From HGM12998 sp900756495 (lineage in GTDB: Bacteria; Bacillota; Clostridia; Oscillospirales; Oscillospiraceae): a DNA stretch of 22,500 nt. Position 1 is the stretch's first letter. The number at the start of each line of letters is the position of its first letter. This document shows, piece by piece, positions 7,876 through 14,684 of the stretch. The translations under genes were made by a program, and so were the position numbers. The notes under the pieces were generated by a model. It was given only the letters and a program-made list of their open reading frames with translations. It was not told where the DNA came from and did not search any database. The DNA lies in the NCBI GenBank assembly GCA_958477305.1, contig CAUEFI010000028.1:1-22500 (forward strand), in the 5' to 3' direction.

Positions 7876-7910
7876 CAAAATGGCGTTCTCAAGGTGAGAA
7901 CGCCATTTTG
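7876..7910. terminator. Perfect 15-bp hairpin between the mini-gene and the ABC cassette
   Basis: CAAAATGGCGTTCTC pairs exactly with GAGAACGCCATTTTG around a five-base loop. It lies 31 bases after the stop of the 20-aa mini-gene and 17 bases before the first cassette ATG. In minus-strand RNA the arm ends in AUUUUG, so it could act as a terminator or attenuator that yields much more mini-gene RNA than cassette RNA. Confidence 0.6.
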
Positions 7911-7941
7911 TGTCTTATTATACCTGCGCTCGATTAGAACC

Positions 7942-8004
7942 TTATACAAATATCAAAATCAAAACGGCGACAATGATTGCTCCGACAATTGCCCAAAAGC
8001 TCAT
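7942..8004 (-). CDS. Small hydrophobic peptide (20 aa), first mini-gene
   Basis: ATG at 8004 is preceded by GGGAGGT with a six-base spacer (TCTGCC), one of the better ribosome binding sites in the window. The 20-residue product, beginning MSFWAIVGAII and ending LILIFV, is entirely apolar and would form a single membrane helix with no charged residue. No family is recognised. Its size and character recall short membrane toxins (for example Ibs-like type I toxins) or unmodified membrane-active peptides, but it has no charged tail and no antisense RNA is evident. It lies 31 bases before a strong hairpin and upstream of the ABC exporter, whose other end carries a second such mini-gene. Confidence 0.6.
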   Translation of the reverse strand: MSFWAIVGAIIVAVLILIFV

Positions 8005-8166
8005 GGCAGACACCTCCCATCTAGTCACTATTGAATGAAATAGCCTCTTGCGCTTTAACCGGGTGGGATAACTGGACAAAGCACATCCATGTTGCCAATT
8101 ACGCGGAAGGGGCGAGACGGTACGTCAGATCCCCGATTTCCTGAAGGATATGTATACTGCCGTCCA

Positions 8167-8592
8167 TTAAAACAACGTCTTTTCGTTTTCTGCAAATAGC
8201 TTGTCATTAATTGCATTCAAGTCCATATGGTGGACAACGCCGAAGCTGATGATGGCGTCCCGCTTGATTTTGGGGTAGATCTGCGCATAGGAGACCCGCT
8301 TGAGCAGAGACTGAATCTCGTCCAGTGTGGCGCCCAGCCCGATACAGATGCAGAGAAGCCGGTCGCGCGAAGGGTTTCGTCGGCCAGAAAAGACCTGATG
8401 AAGGTATACTTCGCTGATGCCGGCCCGCCGTGCAAGCTCGGCTTTAGTAATAGACTTTTTTTCGTAGAGCTGTGTCAAGAGCTCCGACACATTCTGCTCA
8501 GAAAAAGAGGACGCATTACTGCTGAGATACAGATCGATGCTGGCCCGGCTCATCAGCTCGCTGGTCAACTCTCCTGTCGTTTTATCATTCAT
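8167..8592 (-). CDS. XRE-family helix-turn-helix regulator
   Basis: The 141-residue protein carries a Cro/C1-type helix-turn-helix at about 48-80 (SITKAELARRAGISEVYLHQVFSGRRNPSRDRLL). A helical tail follows (GATLDEIQSLLKRVSYAQIYPKIKRDAIISFGVVHHMDL). From general knowledge, regulators of this shape recur in clostridia next to kinase genes like the one that starts divergently 103 bases away, so co-function is likely. The N-terminal 30 residues (MNDKTTGELTSELMSRASIDLYLSS) are polar and may form a dimerising helix. The start could be ATG 8592 (weak GGTGA upstream) or GTG 8604. Its stop TAA overlaps a possible ATG (TAATG). It may control the kinase unit, the mini-genes downstream, or both. Confidence 0.85.
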   Translation of the reverse strand: MNDKTTGELTSELMSRASIDLYLSSNASSFSEQNVSELLTQLYEKKSITKAELARRAGISEVYLHQVFSGRRNPSRDRLLCICIGLGATLDEIQSLLKRVSYAQIYPKIKRDAIISFGVVHHMDLNAINDKLFAENEKTLF

Positions 8593-8694
8593 AGGCTTCA
8601 CCACTCTTTACTTTCGATAAAAAATTATATATATTAATTTATAAGATTTTGTTGCATAAAACAATATGCTTGCTGCATAGTACCTTGGTTTTTA
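8593..8694. promoter_or_regulatory. AT-rich divergent regulatory region (HTH / kinase)
   Basis: About 100 bases of AT-rich DNA between the divergent regulator and kinase genes. A possible plus-strand promoter is TTGCAT (8652-8657) with CATAGT (8676-8681), spacer 18. A short inverted repeat GCATA-N6-TATGC (8654-8669) overlaps it and could be an operator. On the minus strand a TATAAT-like run is present without a clear -35. Confidence 0.35.
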
Positions 8695-9408
8695 TTGGAG
8701 GGGTTAAAAATATACACTTGGCTGTTAAAGGCGTTGCAGGAGGAGTATGAGCAGATTCGGCTGCTCAAGGAGAGCCCGCGGGGCAGCGTACGCCTGATTC
8801 GGCATAGGAGTACGGGGCAGAAGTTTATTCTGCGGCGTTTTACTGGGAATGCAGAAGTTTATCAAAAGCTATTGAGCTACTCCTGCCAATATTTGCCCAG
8901 GACCCTGGAAGTAGCAGAGCGAGGGAGCGAGAATTTGGTGCTTGAGGAGTTCGTTGAGGGCGATACCCTGGACTTTCTCCTCCGGGATACCCTCTTTTCA
9001 CCGGGCGAGACCAGAAAAATTGTGGCACAGGTGTGCCAGGCGCTTTGGATTCTGCACTCTATGGATGCCGTACACCGGGATATTAAACCGGAGAATATTA
9101 TTCTGCGCGGGGCGGACGCAATCCTGATTGATTTTGATGCTGCCCGCCTTTATAAGCCGGAGCATGAGGCCGATACGCAGATCCTCGGCACCACAGGCTT
9201 TGCCGCGCCGGAGCAGTATGGTCTCTCCCAAACTGATATTCGGACAGATATCTATGCTATGGGAGTCCTTATCAACGTTATGCTGACGGGAGAACACCCG
9301 TCAAAAAGGCTGGCAGAGGGAAGAATGGGCCGGGTAGTGGAGCACTGTACCCGGGTAAATCCACAGAAGAGATATAAAAATGTTCTTCGCCTGATGGGGG
9401 CGCTTTAA
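8695..9408 (+). CDS. Serine/threonine protein kinase-like protein
   Basis: A compact Hanks-type kinase fold of about 237 residues. Seen: glycine-loop remnant SPRGSVRLI, catalytic loop HRDIKPEN (127-134, with D129, K131, N134), metal motif IDFDAA (DFD in place of DFG, 146-148), and the activation-segment end GFAAPEQYG. The VAIK lysine appears replaced by arginine (FILRRF, 44-49). The C-lobe ends early at KRYKNVLRL, and there is no transmembrane or PASTA part, so it is cytoplasmic. Partners are probably the divergent HTH protein and the membrane protein that starts one base after its stop. The start is unclear: TTG 8695 overlaps the only good ribosome binding site (GGAGG, 8697-8701), and the codon at ideal spacing is ATA at 8710. 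Confidence 0.85.
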   Translation: MEGLKIYTWLLKALQEEYEQIRLLKESPRGSVRLIRHRSTGQKFILRRFTGNAEVYQKLLSYSCQYLPRTLEVAERGSENLVLEEFVEGDTLDFLLRDTLFSPGETRKIVAQVCQALWILHSMDAVHRDIKPENIILRGADAILIDFDAARLYKPEHEADTQILGTTGFAAPEQYGLSQTDIRTDIYAMGVLINVMLTGEHPSKRLAEGRMGRVVEHCTRVNPQKRYKNVLRLMGAL

Positions 9409-9409
9409 G

Positions 9410-10693
9410 ATGTACAGCAAAACACAGGACGGAACGGAACGAAATGGAACAGGACACCTTTGTCCATACTGCGGTGTGCCGCTGCATGAAAAGGCCGTCT
9501 TTTGTCCCTACTGCGCCAGAAGCATTAATCGACGGACGGAACTCAGGCCTCCCGCTCTTATTTGGAGAAAGGTATTGCGGCGTGGCACTACGTTGTTGGT
9601 GATCGCCGGAATCATCCTGGGGATGTATCTGGCAAGCCGCCCGCGGGTCTATGACGCCCAAGGCGAGGTTATATATACCGACAGAGATGGTACCTACCAG
9701 TTGGTGTTGGGTGATTCAAATAACCGGTATGAGCCGATAGATACCGTGGCAGTGCACGGCGAGCTGGACCAGGAATACCGAATCCCCTCCCGCCTATACG
9801 TCAACCATGTGGACAGCGGAGCAGACGCGGGACAGATTTTCCTCCAGAAGGTAGAGCGGGTCGTTGCCGAATTAATACAGCCATCTGACAGTCCCAGCCC
9901 TGTGGTCTGTACCCAGCCTGCTCCCCATGATGCGATTCCTGGAGCCGCCTTGGTATCTTTCCAGGATTTTACCGGGAGGAGCGGCACAGCGGAACTGCTC
10001 TGGACGATTGAGATGAAAAACGGAGACACCATCCGGCTGCGCCAGACGCTGACTGTCGAGCCCATTCATACCTACGATTACTACCCGGAGGAGGTGCCCA
10101 TGGGCACCTTGGAGGAGCTCCAGGCCCTGGTAGATCAGATCGCTGAGACCATTGAGCCTGACGCCGTGGTCAATATTCACCTGCCTGCAGTGACCTACGA
10201 GGGCCGCCTGGTGATGGAGGGGCGGCCTGTCAACCTCTATGGCAGCAAGGGTGACGTAGGAAATCGGACTGTCTTTACCGATACCATCCGGGCGGCATCG
10301 ACTGATTCCCAAATCACCTATATCAAGGACATTGATTTTATTGGAGACGGTGGCGTGGGCATCTCCGCTTCCGCTCGGCTGTGGGTAGAAAATTGCCGCT
10401 TCACCGGCTGGAAGACTGCCGTGCTGGGTTACGGCTATACCTGGGTCAACACCATAGAATGCTGCTTTGAGAACAACCAGACAGGCTTTCACTTTAACAG
10501 CACGGGAAGCAGCGTCTCTCATACGATGTTCAATGGAAATCAGTTTCGAGATAACGGTACTGCCGTACTGCTGGAGCACGTCCCGACCGATGTGACACTG
10601 AACTTCGCGGACAGTGTATTCTCTGGGAATGGAACAGACATCGACAACCGCTGTAACCAGTCCCTGGATATCTCTGAGGCGGTATTTGAGTAA
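9410..10693 (+). CDS. Zinc-ribbon, membrane-anchored beta-helix protein
   Basis: Of 427 residues, the first 40 form a CPYC...CPYC zinc ribbon (C18, C21, C32, C35). A basic stretch precedes one membrane helix at about 60-75 (TTLLVIAGIILGMYLA). The rest should lie outside the cell. Residues 80-240 are an unassigned, beta-rich region. From about 255 on, short repeats rich in Gly, Asn and Phe (YIKDIDFIGDGGVGI, VENCRFTGW, ECCFENNQTGFHF, GNQFRDNGTAVLL, DSVFSGNGTDI) look like coils of a right-handed beta-helix, as in pectate-lyase-like proteins. The gene begins one base after the kinase stop, so the two are co-translated. A cytoplasmic zinc ribbon plus outer beta-helix suggests a transmembrane sensor for the kinase; that is inference. 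Confidence 0.8.
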   Translation: MYSKTQDGTERNGTGHLCPYCGVPLHEKAVFCPYCARSINRRTELRPPALIWRKVLRRGTTLLVIAGIILGMYLASRPRVYDAQGEVIYTDRDGTYQLVLGDSNNRYEPIDTVAVHGELDQEYRIPSRLYVNHVDSGADAGQIFLQKVERVVAELIQPSDSPSPVVCTQPAPHDAIPGAALVSFQDFTGRSGTAELLWTIEMKNGDTIRLRQTLTVEPIHTYDYYPEEVPMGTLEELQALVDQIAETIEPDAVVNIHLPAVTYEGRLVMEGRPVNLYGSKGDVGNRTVFTDTIRAASTDSQITYIKDIDFIGDGGVGISASARLWVENCRFTGWKTAVLGYGYTWVNTIECCFENNQTGFHFNSTGSSVSHTMFNGNQFRDNGTAVLLEHVPTDVTLNFADSVFSGNGTDIDNRCNQSLDISEAVFE

Positions 10694-10776
10694 GTTTGTG
10701 GCCGGCAAAGTGGTCTGAAGGGGAGGCATTGCTGAAAGATACGCTTTTCTGTATCAAATACAAGATGATAGCAGTG

Positions 10777-10822
10777 AAAAAGTTGTATAAAGTTGCTTTT
10801 TAGCAACTTTATACAACTTTTT
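10777..10822. terminator. Perfect 21-bp hairpin terminator
   Basis: Arms 10777-10797 and 10802-10822 are perfectly complementary around TTTT, with an A5 start and T5 end, so it can act in both directions. It ends the kinase/beta-helix transcript 83 bases after the stop codon. Confidence 0.85.
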
Positions 10823-10947
10823 GAATTTATATAAAATTTTGTTTTGAAATAGGCGCAACGGGTTTTATAGTTACGACCCATTAATACAGGATCTGTATCT
10901 GTAGAACCCAGAGTGTGAATTGGGGGCAAAAGAGAAGTGAAAAAGTT
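10823..10947. other. Intergenic stretch without a visible gene
   Basis: AT-rich at first, then mixed. I see no ORF with a ribosome binding site and no hairpin with a U tract; a tandem ATCTGT repeat is the only local pattern. It is the 3' flank of the minus-strand HTH gene, whose own terminator is not evident. Confidence 0.4.
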
Positions 10948-11187
10948 TTATTCGCTGGAATCCTTTAGGGATTTACTGCGCTCATAGGGCTTCTTAATAT
11001 CGGTCAGCCCGGCCAGATAATCCATACTGGTATTCAATGCCAGAGCAATGCGTTTGCACTGTTCAAACGTATAGTAACGCTTTCCGGTCTCAATTTTGGA
11101 ATAGTCGCTCTGATCGATTCCGGTTAGCATCTGAATTTTGACCTGTGTATACTTACGCGCTTTTCTGAGATCACGCAAACGGCTCAT
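10948..11187 (-). CDS. Small XRE-family HTH regulator
   Basis: A 79-residue protein consisting almost wholly of a Cro/C1-type DNA-binding domain: LRDLRKARKYTQVKIQMLTGIDQSDYSKIETGKRYYTFEQCKRIALALNTSMDYLAGLTD. The recognition helix would be around DQSDYSKIETG. A basic, polar tail of about 15 residues ends it. I chose ATG 11187 (GGTGAT just upstream) because the longer frame to 11322 adds a hydrophobic sequence unlike any regulator and reads through the repeat region. It is divergent from a second HTH gene at 11409, and two direct repeats of AATTGACCT lie 25-58 bases before its start, a likely autoregulatory site. Targets are unknown. Confidence 0.85.
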   Translation of the reverse strand: MSRLRDLRKARKYTQVKIQMLTGIDQSDYSKIETGKRYYTFEQCKRIALALNTSMDYLAGLTDIKKPYERSKSLKDSSE

Positions 11188-11211
11188 ATTATCACCGACT
11201 AAATTATGACA

Positions 11212-11245
11212 AATTGACCTTTTAAAATTAAGGGTGAATTGACCT
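11212..11245. repeat. Direct repeat AATTGACCT x2, possible operator
   Basis: AATTGACCT occurs at 11212-11220 and 11237-11245, 25 bases apart start to start, each followed by an A/T run ending in TTAAA. It lies upstream of the minus-strand HTH gene. This spacing, about 2.4 helix turns, is plausible for two regulator dimers. Confidence 0.4.
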
Positions 11246-11408
11246 ATTAAATGGGCAGAAAGGCAGGCAAAATGCAGGTAAAAGATGTGCTTGGAAAGAT
11301 TTACATCGACGTAAAACGACAATTATAAAAACAATAGCTATAGTTTAAGTCTGCTATATCTGTATATTTTTAAAATCAGCCGATACACTAATATTTGGGT
11401 GATTGCAG

Positions 11409-11732
11409 ATGAACATTGACTACAGTGCCATCGGAAGACGGATCAAAGACCGGAGAAAGGCTCAGGGTATGACCCAGGAGCGTTTGGCCGAGGCCATGGG
11501 TGTCTCGGTTGGGTATATCAGTCAGATTGAGCGGGGTGTAACTAAAATCAGTCTGGAGACACTATCGGCGATTGCCGGGCATTTGGGATGTGAGCTGGCT
11601 GCACTGATTACCGGAGTGGCTGTAGAACAGGATTACTACTTGGATCGGGAATTGGCCCATGTGACAGGGCGGATGGACGGACCGCGGAAGCGGATACTGT
11701 TGGAGATCGCCCGAATTCTCGCACGAGGATAA
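11409..11732 (+). CDS. XRE-family HTH regulator
   Basis: A 107-residue regulator with an N-terminal Cro/C1 domain: IGRRIKDRRKAQGMTQERLAEAMGVSVGYISQIERGVTKISLETLSAIAGHLGCELAAL. The short tail ends in a helical DGPRKRILLEIARILARG. The ATG at 11409 is chosen over the TTG at 11403; GGGTGA lies six bases upstream, a modest site. Such proteins are common as stand-alone repressors and their targets cannot be read here. It shares the region 11188-11408 with the divergent HTH gene, so cross-regulation is possible. A strong bidirectional terminator begins at its stop codon. Confidence 0.87.
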   Translation: MNIDYSAIGRRIKDRRKAQGMTQERLAEAMGVSVGYISQIERGVTKISLETLSAIAGHLGCELAALITGVAVEQDYYLDRELAHVTGRMDGPRKRILLEIARILARG

Positions 11733-11770
11733 AAAACCCGCCGTGTGCAGAAGCACACGGCGGGTTTTTA
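11731..11770. terminator. Bidirectional terminator between convergent genes
   Basis: AAAAACCCGCCGTGTGC pairs exactly with the complementary arm at 11753-11769 around AGAA. It overlaps both stop codons (plus HTH gene, minus phosphoesterase) and has a T run in both directions. Confidence 0.92.
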
Positions 11771-12604
11771 TGGCATGAGATCGACGATGACTAATTCAGG
11801 ACGATTGTAGAATCGGGGGATTCGGGTTGTCTCCCGAGCCAGTCCCCGGCTGACGATAAAAACGGTGTCCCCAAAGTCATACCGACCGCCGGCATATTGA
11901 GGGAAGAGCCCCTGGTTAGGGGCAATGAGACCGTTGATAAGGCCAGGAAAGCGCCACTGCCCTCCGTGGGCATGGCCGGACAGAATCAGATCAAACGGAT
12001 AAGAGAGATAGGTTTCAATCCGTTCGGGCCGATGGGAGAGCAAAACGGTATACCGGCCCTCGGTTCCGGCAGTGCAGGTGGAGAGCTGTTCTGACCAAGT
12101 GTCCTCCCCCACGGCTGGATCGTCCAATCCACACAAGTCGATGGACTGCCCGCGGACAGAGAGGGTAAGGCGGTCCCCCTCCAGTACAGTTACCCCCAGA
12201 GCCCGAAGGGACGCCTTGTATGTCTCCGACTTTCCGCTCCAGAGTTCGTGGTTGCCGGTGACATAGTAGCAGGGGTACTCCTTGGCCAGAATTTCCGTCA
12301 GTTCCAGCGCATGGCCGGGTGGTACGGCATCGTCGATGATATCCCCGCCCAGGAGGATGAGATCGGGCTTCTGAGCCCGTACGGCGTCCACCAGTTCCGA
12401 CTGGCCCTCGCCATAGCTGCAGCTGTGGAAGTCTGTGATAAGGGCAAGGCGCACTGCGCCGGACAATTTGTCGGAGTGAATCTCATATTGACGTACGATT
12501 AGGCGGCTGTCAAGGCCCGGTACAATGAAAACCACGGCCGCTGTGGCTGCTGCAAACACTGCGGCAAACCGGCGGCGATTTTTTCTCTTGCACTTGGTCA
12601 GCAT
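11768..12604 (-). CDS. Membrane-anchored metallophosphoesterase (YkuE-like)
   Basis: A calcineurin-like phosphoesterase of 278 residues with all dimetal motifs: TDFH (D58, H60), GGDIID (D88), GNHE (117-120), LSHRPE and SGHAHGGQWR. A basic N-terminus followed by one helix (RFAAVFAAATAAVVFIVPGL) anchors it with the catalytic domain outside the membrane. This layout matches YkuE-like proteins and UDP-diacylglucosamine hydrolase relatives; the natural substrate in Firmicutes is uncertain. ATG 12604 overlaps the end of pncB (ATGCTGA), so translation is coupled; an in-frame GTG at 12613 is the alternative. Why it is coupled to NAD salvage genes is not clear. Confidence 0.88.
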   Translation of the reverse strand: MLTKCKRKNRRRFAAVFAAATAAVVFIVPGLDSRLIVRQYEIHSDKLSGAVRLALITDFHSCSYGEGQSELVDAVRAQKPDLILLGGDIIDDAVPPGHALELTEILAKEYPCYYVTGNHELWSGKSETYKASLRALGVTVLEGDRLTLSVRGQSIDLCGLDDPAVGEDTWSEQLSTCTAGTEGRYTVLLSHRPERIETYLSYPFDLILSGHAHGGQWRFPGLINGLIAPNQGLFPQYAGGRYDFGDTVFIVSRGLARETTRIPRFYNRPELVIVDLMP

Positions 12605-14043
12605 CCCTGGCACTTGAGAAGGGACTGCTTTACATCCCAGAGCTTTTGTGAGAGGTCCACATAGTAGTTGTGAGGATTTTCAAAGCGCTTGACCTCATCC
12701 CAGAGGAGTTCCACCTGGGCGGCACAATAAGTTCGGATCTCGTGGATGGGAGGGGACTTGTACACCCGTCTGCCACCAAGGAACACGGGGACGAGCAGCT
12801 CACGGACGGTGAAATCGCTAAAGGTTTTCCGCTTCCAGGTGGCGTCCGGATCAAAGAGCTCCAAGGGGCCGGAGCCGTCTATCGTCTCGTCATGGAGTGT
12901 AATCAGATCGGCAAAAGCTTTCCCGCTCTCCTTTGCATAGAGCCGATACACCTTCTTGAAGTGGGGATTGGTGATCTTGGCCGGGTTTTCGCTGATCTTG
13001 ATTTTGGGAATGATATTCCCCTGTGCATCCTCGACGGCACACAGCTTGTAGACGCCTCCAAAGACGGGCTCCGATTTGGAGGTGATCAGCCGCTCCCCGA
13101 CGCCAAAGGAGTCGATCTGAGCGCCCTGAAGGAGGAGATCCCGAATGATATACTCGTCCAGAGCGTTGGAGGCCACAATTTTGCAGTCGGTCAGTTCGGC
13201 TGCATCCAGCATTCTGCGGGCCTTGCGGGAGAGATAGGTCAGGTCTCCCGAATCCAGCCGGATGGCGCAGTTGGTAATACCTTGCGGCAGCAGAACCTCT
13301 TTAAAGGCCCGGATGGCATTGGGAACGCCCGATTTTAGCACATTGTAGGTATCCACCAGCAGGGTAGCCGCATGGGGATAGAGCTGGCAATAGGTCTTAA
13401 ACGCGGTATACTCGTCAGGGAACATCTGGACCCAGGAGTGAGCCATGGTGCCCCCGGCCGGGGTACCGTAGAGCTCGTCGGCTAAGGTACAGGCGGTCCC
13501 CGCGCAGCCGGCGATGTAAGAGGCGCGGGCGCCAAGGACCGCCCCGTCGGCACCTTGGGCTCTGCGGGAGCCAAACTCGCTCACGGGCCGCCCGGAGGCG
13601 GCCCGGACAATGCGGTTGGACTTGGTGGCAATCAGGGACTGGTGATTCAGGCTCAACAGTACGAAGGTCTCAATAAACTGAGCCTGGATAGCGGGCGCGC
13701 GGACAGTGAAAATGGGCTCCCGGGGAAAGATAGGCGTGCCCTCGGGAACAGCCCAGATGTCCCCTGTAAAGCGAAAGGTGCGCAGGTATTCCAGGAACGC
13801 CTCGCAGAAGTTCCCCTTGCCGCGCAGATAATCGATGTCCTCATCGTCAAAGCTAAGGTGCTCGATATAGTCGACAACCTGCTCAAGCCCTGCTGCAATG
13901 GCAAAGCCGCCCTCGTCAGGAACACTGCGGAAGAATACGTCGAAATAGCAGATCTGGTCGGCCAGCCCGGTTTGAAAGTAGCCATTGGCCATGGTCAGTT
14001 CGTAAAAGTCGCAGAGAAGTGTATAATTCATGTGGGTCTTCAT
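12598..14043 (-). CDS. pncB: Nicotinate phosphoribosyltransferase
   Basis: The 481-residue enzyme joins nicotinate and PRPP to give nicotinate mononucleotide, the entry step of the Preiss-Handler NAD salvage route. Seen: N-terminal YTLLCDFYELTMANGYF, FGSRRAQGADGA (157-168), the active-site GGTMAHSW with H202 (autophosphorylated in the family), VDTYNVLKSGVPNA, RLDSGDLTYLS and GVGERLITSKSEPVFGGVYKL. Length is usual for the longer Gram-positive form. GGAGG lies eight bases before ATG 14043. It follows the nicotinamidase gene by 48 bases on the same strand, so both salvage steps are in one transcript, and it overlaps the phosphoesterase start. Confidence 0.96.
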   Translation of the reverse strand: MKTHMNYTLLCDFYELTMANGYFQTGLADQICYFDVFFRSVPDEGGFAIAAGLEQVVDYIEHLSFDDEDIDYLRGKGNFCEAFLEYLRTFRFTGDIWAVPEGTPIFPREPIFTVRAPAIQAQFIETFVLLSLNHQSLIATKSNRIVRAASGRPVSEFGSRRAQGADGAVLGARASYIAGCAGTACTLADELYGTPAGGTMAHSWVQMFPDEYTAFKTYCQLYPHAATLLVDTYNVLKSGVPNAIRAFKEVLLPQGITNCAIRLDSGDLTYLSRKARRMLDAAELTDCKIVASNALDEYIIRDLLLQGAQIDSFGVGERLITSKSEPVFGGVYKLCAVEDAQGNIIPKIKISENPAKITNPHFKKVYRLYAKESGKAFADLITLHDETIDGSGPLELFDPDATWKRKTFSDFTVRELLVPVFLGGRRVYKSPPIHEIRTYCAAQVELLWDEVKRFENPHNYYVDLSQKLWDVKQSLLKCQGC

Positions 14044-14091
14044 GGAAGGATCCTCCTTATCATGGCCTGCCTGCGGGGATGGGGAGACGGA

Positions 14092-14619
14092 TTACCGGTT
14101 ACGGACCGTAATGTGCAGTGCCTCCATTACATCCAGGGCCTTTTGATGCAATGCGGGGTCAGGCCCGGCAACGCATTTTGCGTCCACCACTACCTCGGCC
14201 TCAGGCAGAGCGGCCTTGACCATGACGGCATTGGCCAGTACACACTGATAGGACACCACACCGCACAGCTCGACTTCGTCATAGTCCTTGCCTTTGAGCC
14301 AGGTGCCCAGTTCCAGGGCGGGGAAGGTGCTCTTCAGGATGCAGCGGTCCAGAGGGCGGCGGGCGGAGGCCGTCTGGCCGTAAAGGGTACGGCCTTCAGT
14401 GCCCTCAATGCAGTGGGGAATGGGCAGCTTCCTGCCCTCCATGGTTTCGGCGTAGTTTTCCTTGTGGCCATCCATGGTAAAGGCGATATCGCCGCCGTCC
14501 GCCCGAAGCTCGGCGATCTTATTTGAGATAATGTCGTCCAGAGCCACCGCTTCGGGAAAGCCCAAGGGGCCGTTGACAAAATCACACTGGTAGTCTACAA
14601 CAATCAAAAGTTTTTTCAT
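14092..14619 (-). CDS. pncA: Nicotinamidase
   Basis: A 175-residue isochorismatase-fold amidohydrolase. The catalytic triad is visible: D9 (VVDYQCDF), K96 (ILKSTF) and C126 (SYQCVLAN). The metal ligands are D50, H52 and H69 (TMDGH, IPHC). It hydrolyses nicotinamide to nicotinate and ammonia, feeding the pncB product directly downstream. The ATG at 14619 is the natural start (MKKLLIVVDYQ), although the only purine-rich site, AGGCGG, lies about 12 bases upstream. A good sigma-A promoter ends about 40 bases before the start. Other cysteine hydrolases share the fold, but pairing with pncB supports this role. Confidence 0.93.
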   Translation of the reverse strand: MKKLLIVVDYQCDFVNGPLGFPEAVALDDIISNKIAELRADGGDIAFTMDGHKENYAETMEGRKLPIPHCIEGTEGRTLYGQTASARRPLDRCILKSTFPALELGTWLKGKDYDEVELCGVVSYQCVLANAVMVKAALPEAEVVVDAKCVAGPDPALHQKALDVMEALHITVRNR

Positions 14620-14655
14620 TGTATATAATACCGCCTTATATTTAGAATAGTAATT

Positions 14656-14684
14656 ATTATATGCTTTCTCATTCGCTATTGCAA
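14656..14684 (-). promoter_or_regulatory. Sigma-A promoter for pncA-pncB
   Basis: On the minus strand TTGCAA (14684-14679) and TATAAT (14661-14656) are 17 bases apart. The -35 overlaps the last codons of the upstream acetyltransferase gene, so the salvage genes have their own promoter as well as possible read-through. Confidence 0.75.

Noticed and set aside
7860..7949. N-terminal extension of the small membrane protein
   Set aside because: It would translate through a perfect 15-bp hairpin and overlaps the mini-gene stop; the peptide is polar and unlike the rest.
10729..10803. Short plus-strand ORF after GGGGAGG downstream of the beta-helix gene
   Set aside because: Spacing to TTG is only two bases (five to CTG) and the frame ends in the loop of the terminator hairpin.
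13555..14526. Plus-strand ORF (323 codons) across the pncB/pncA junction
   Set aside because: It runs antisense through two clear enzymes, with low-complexity composition and no start signal.
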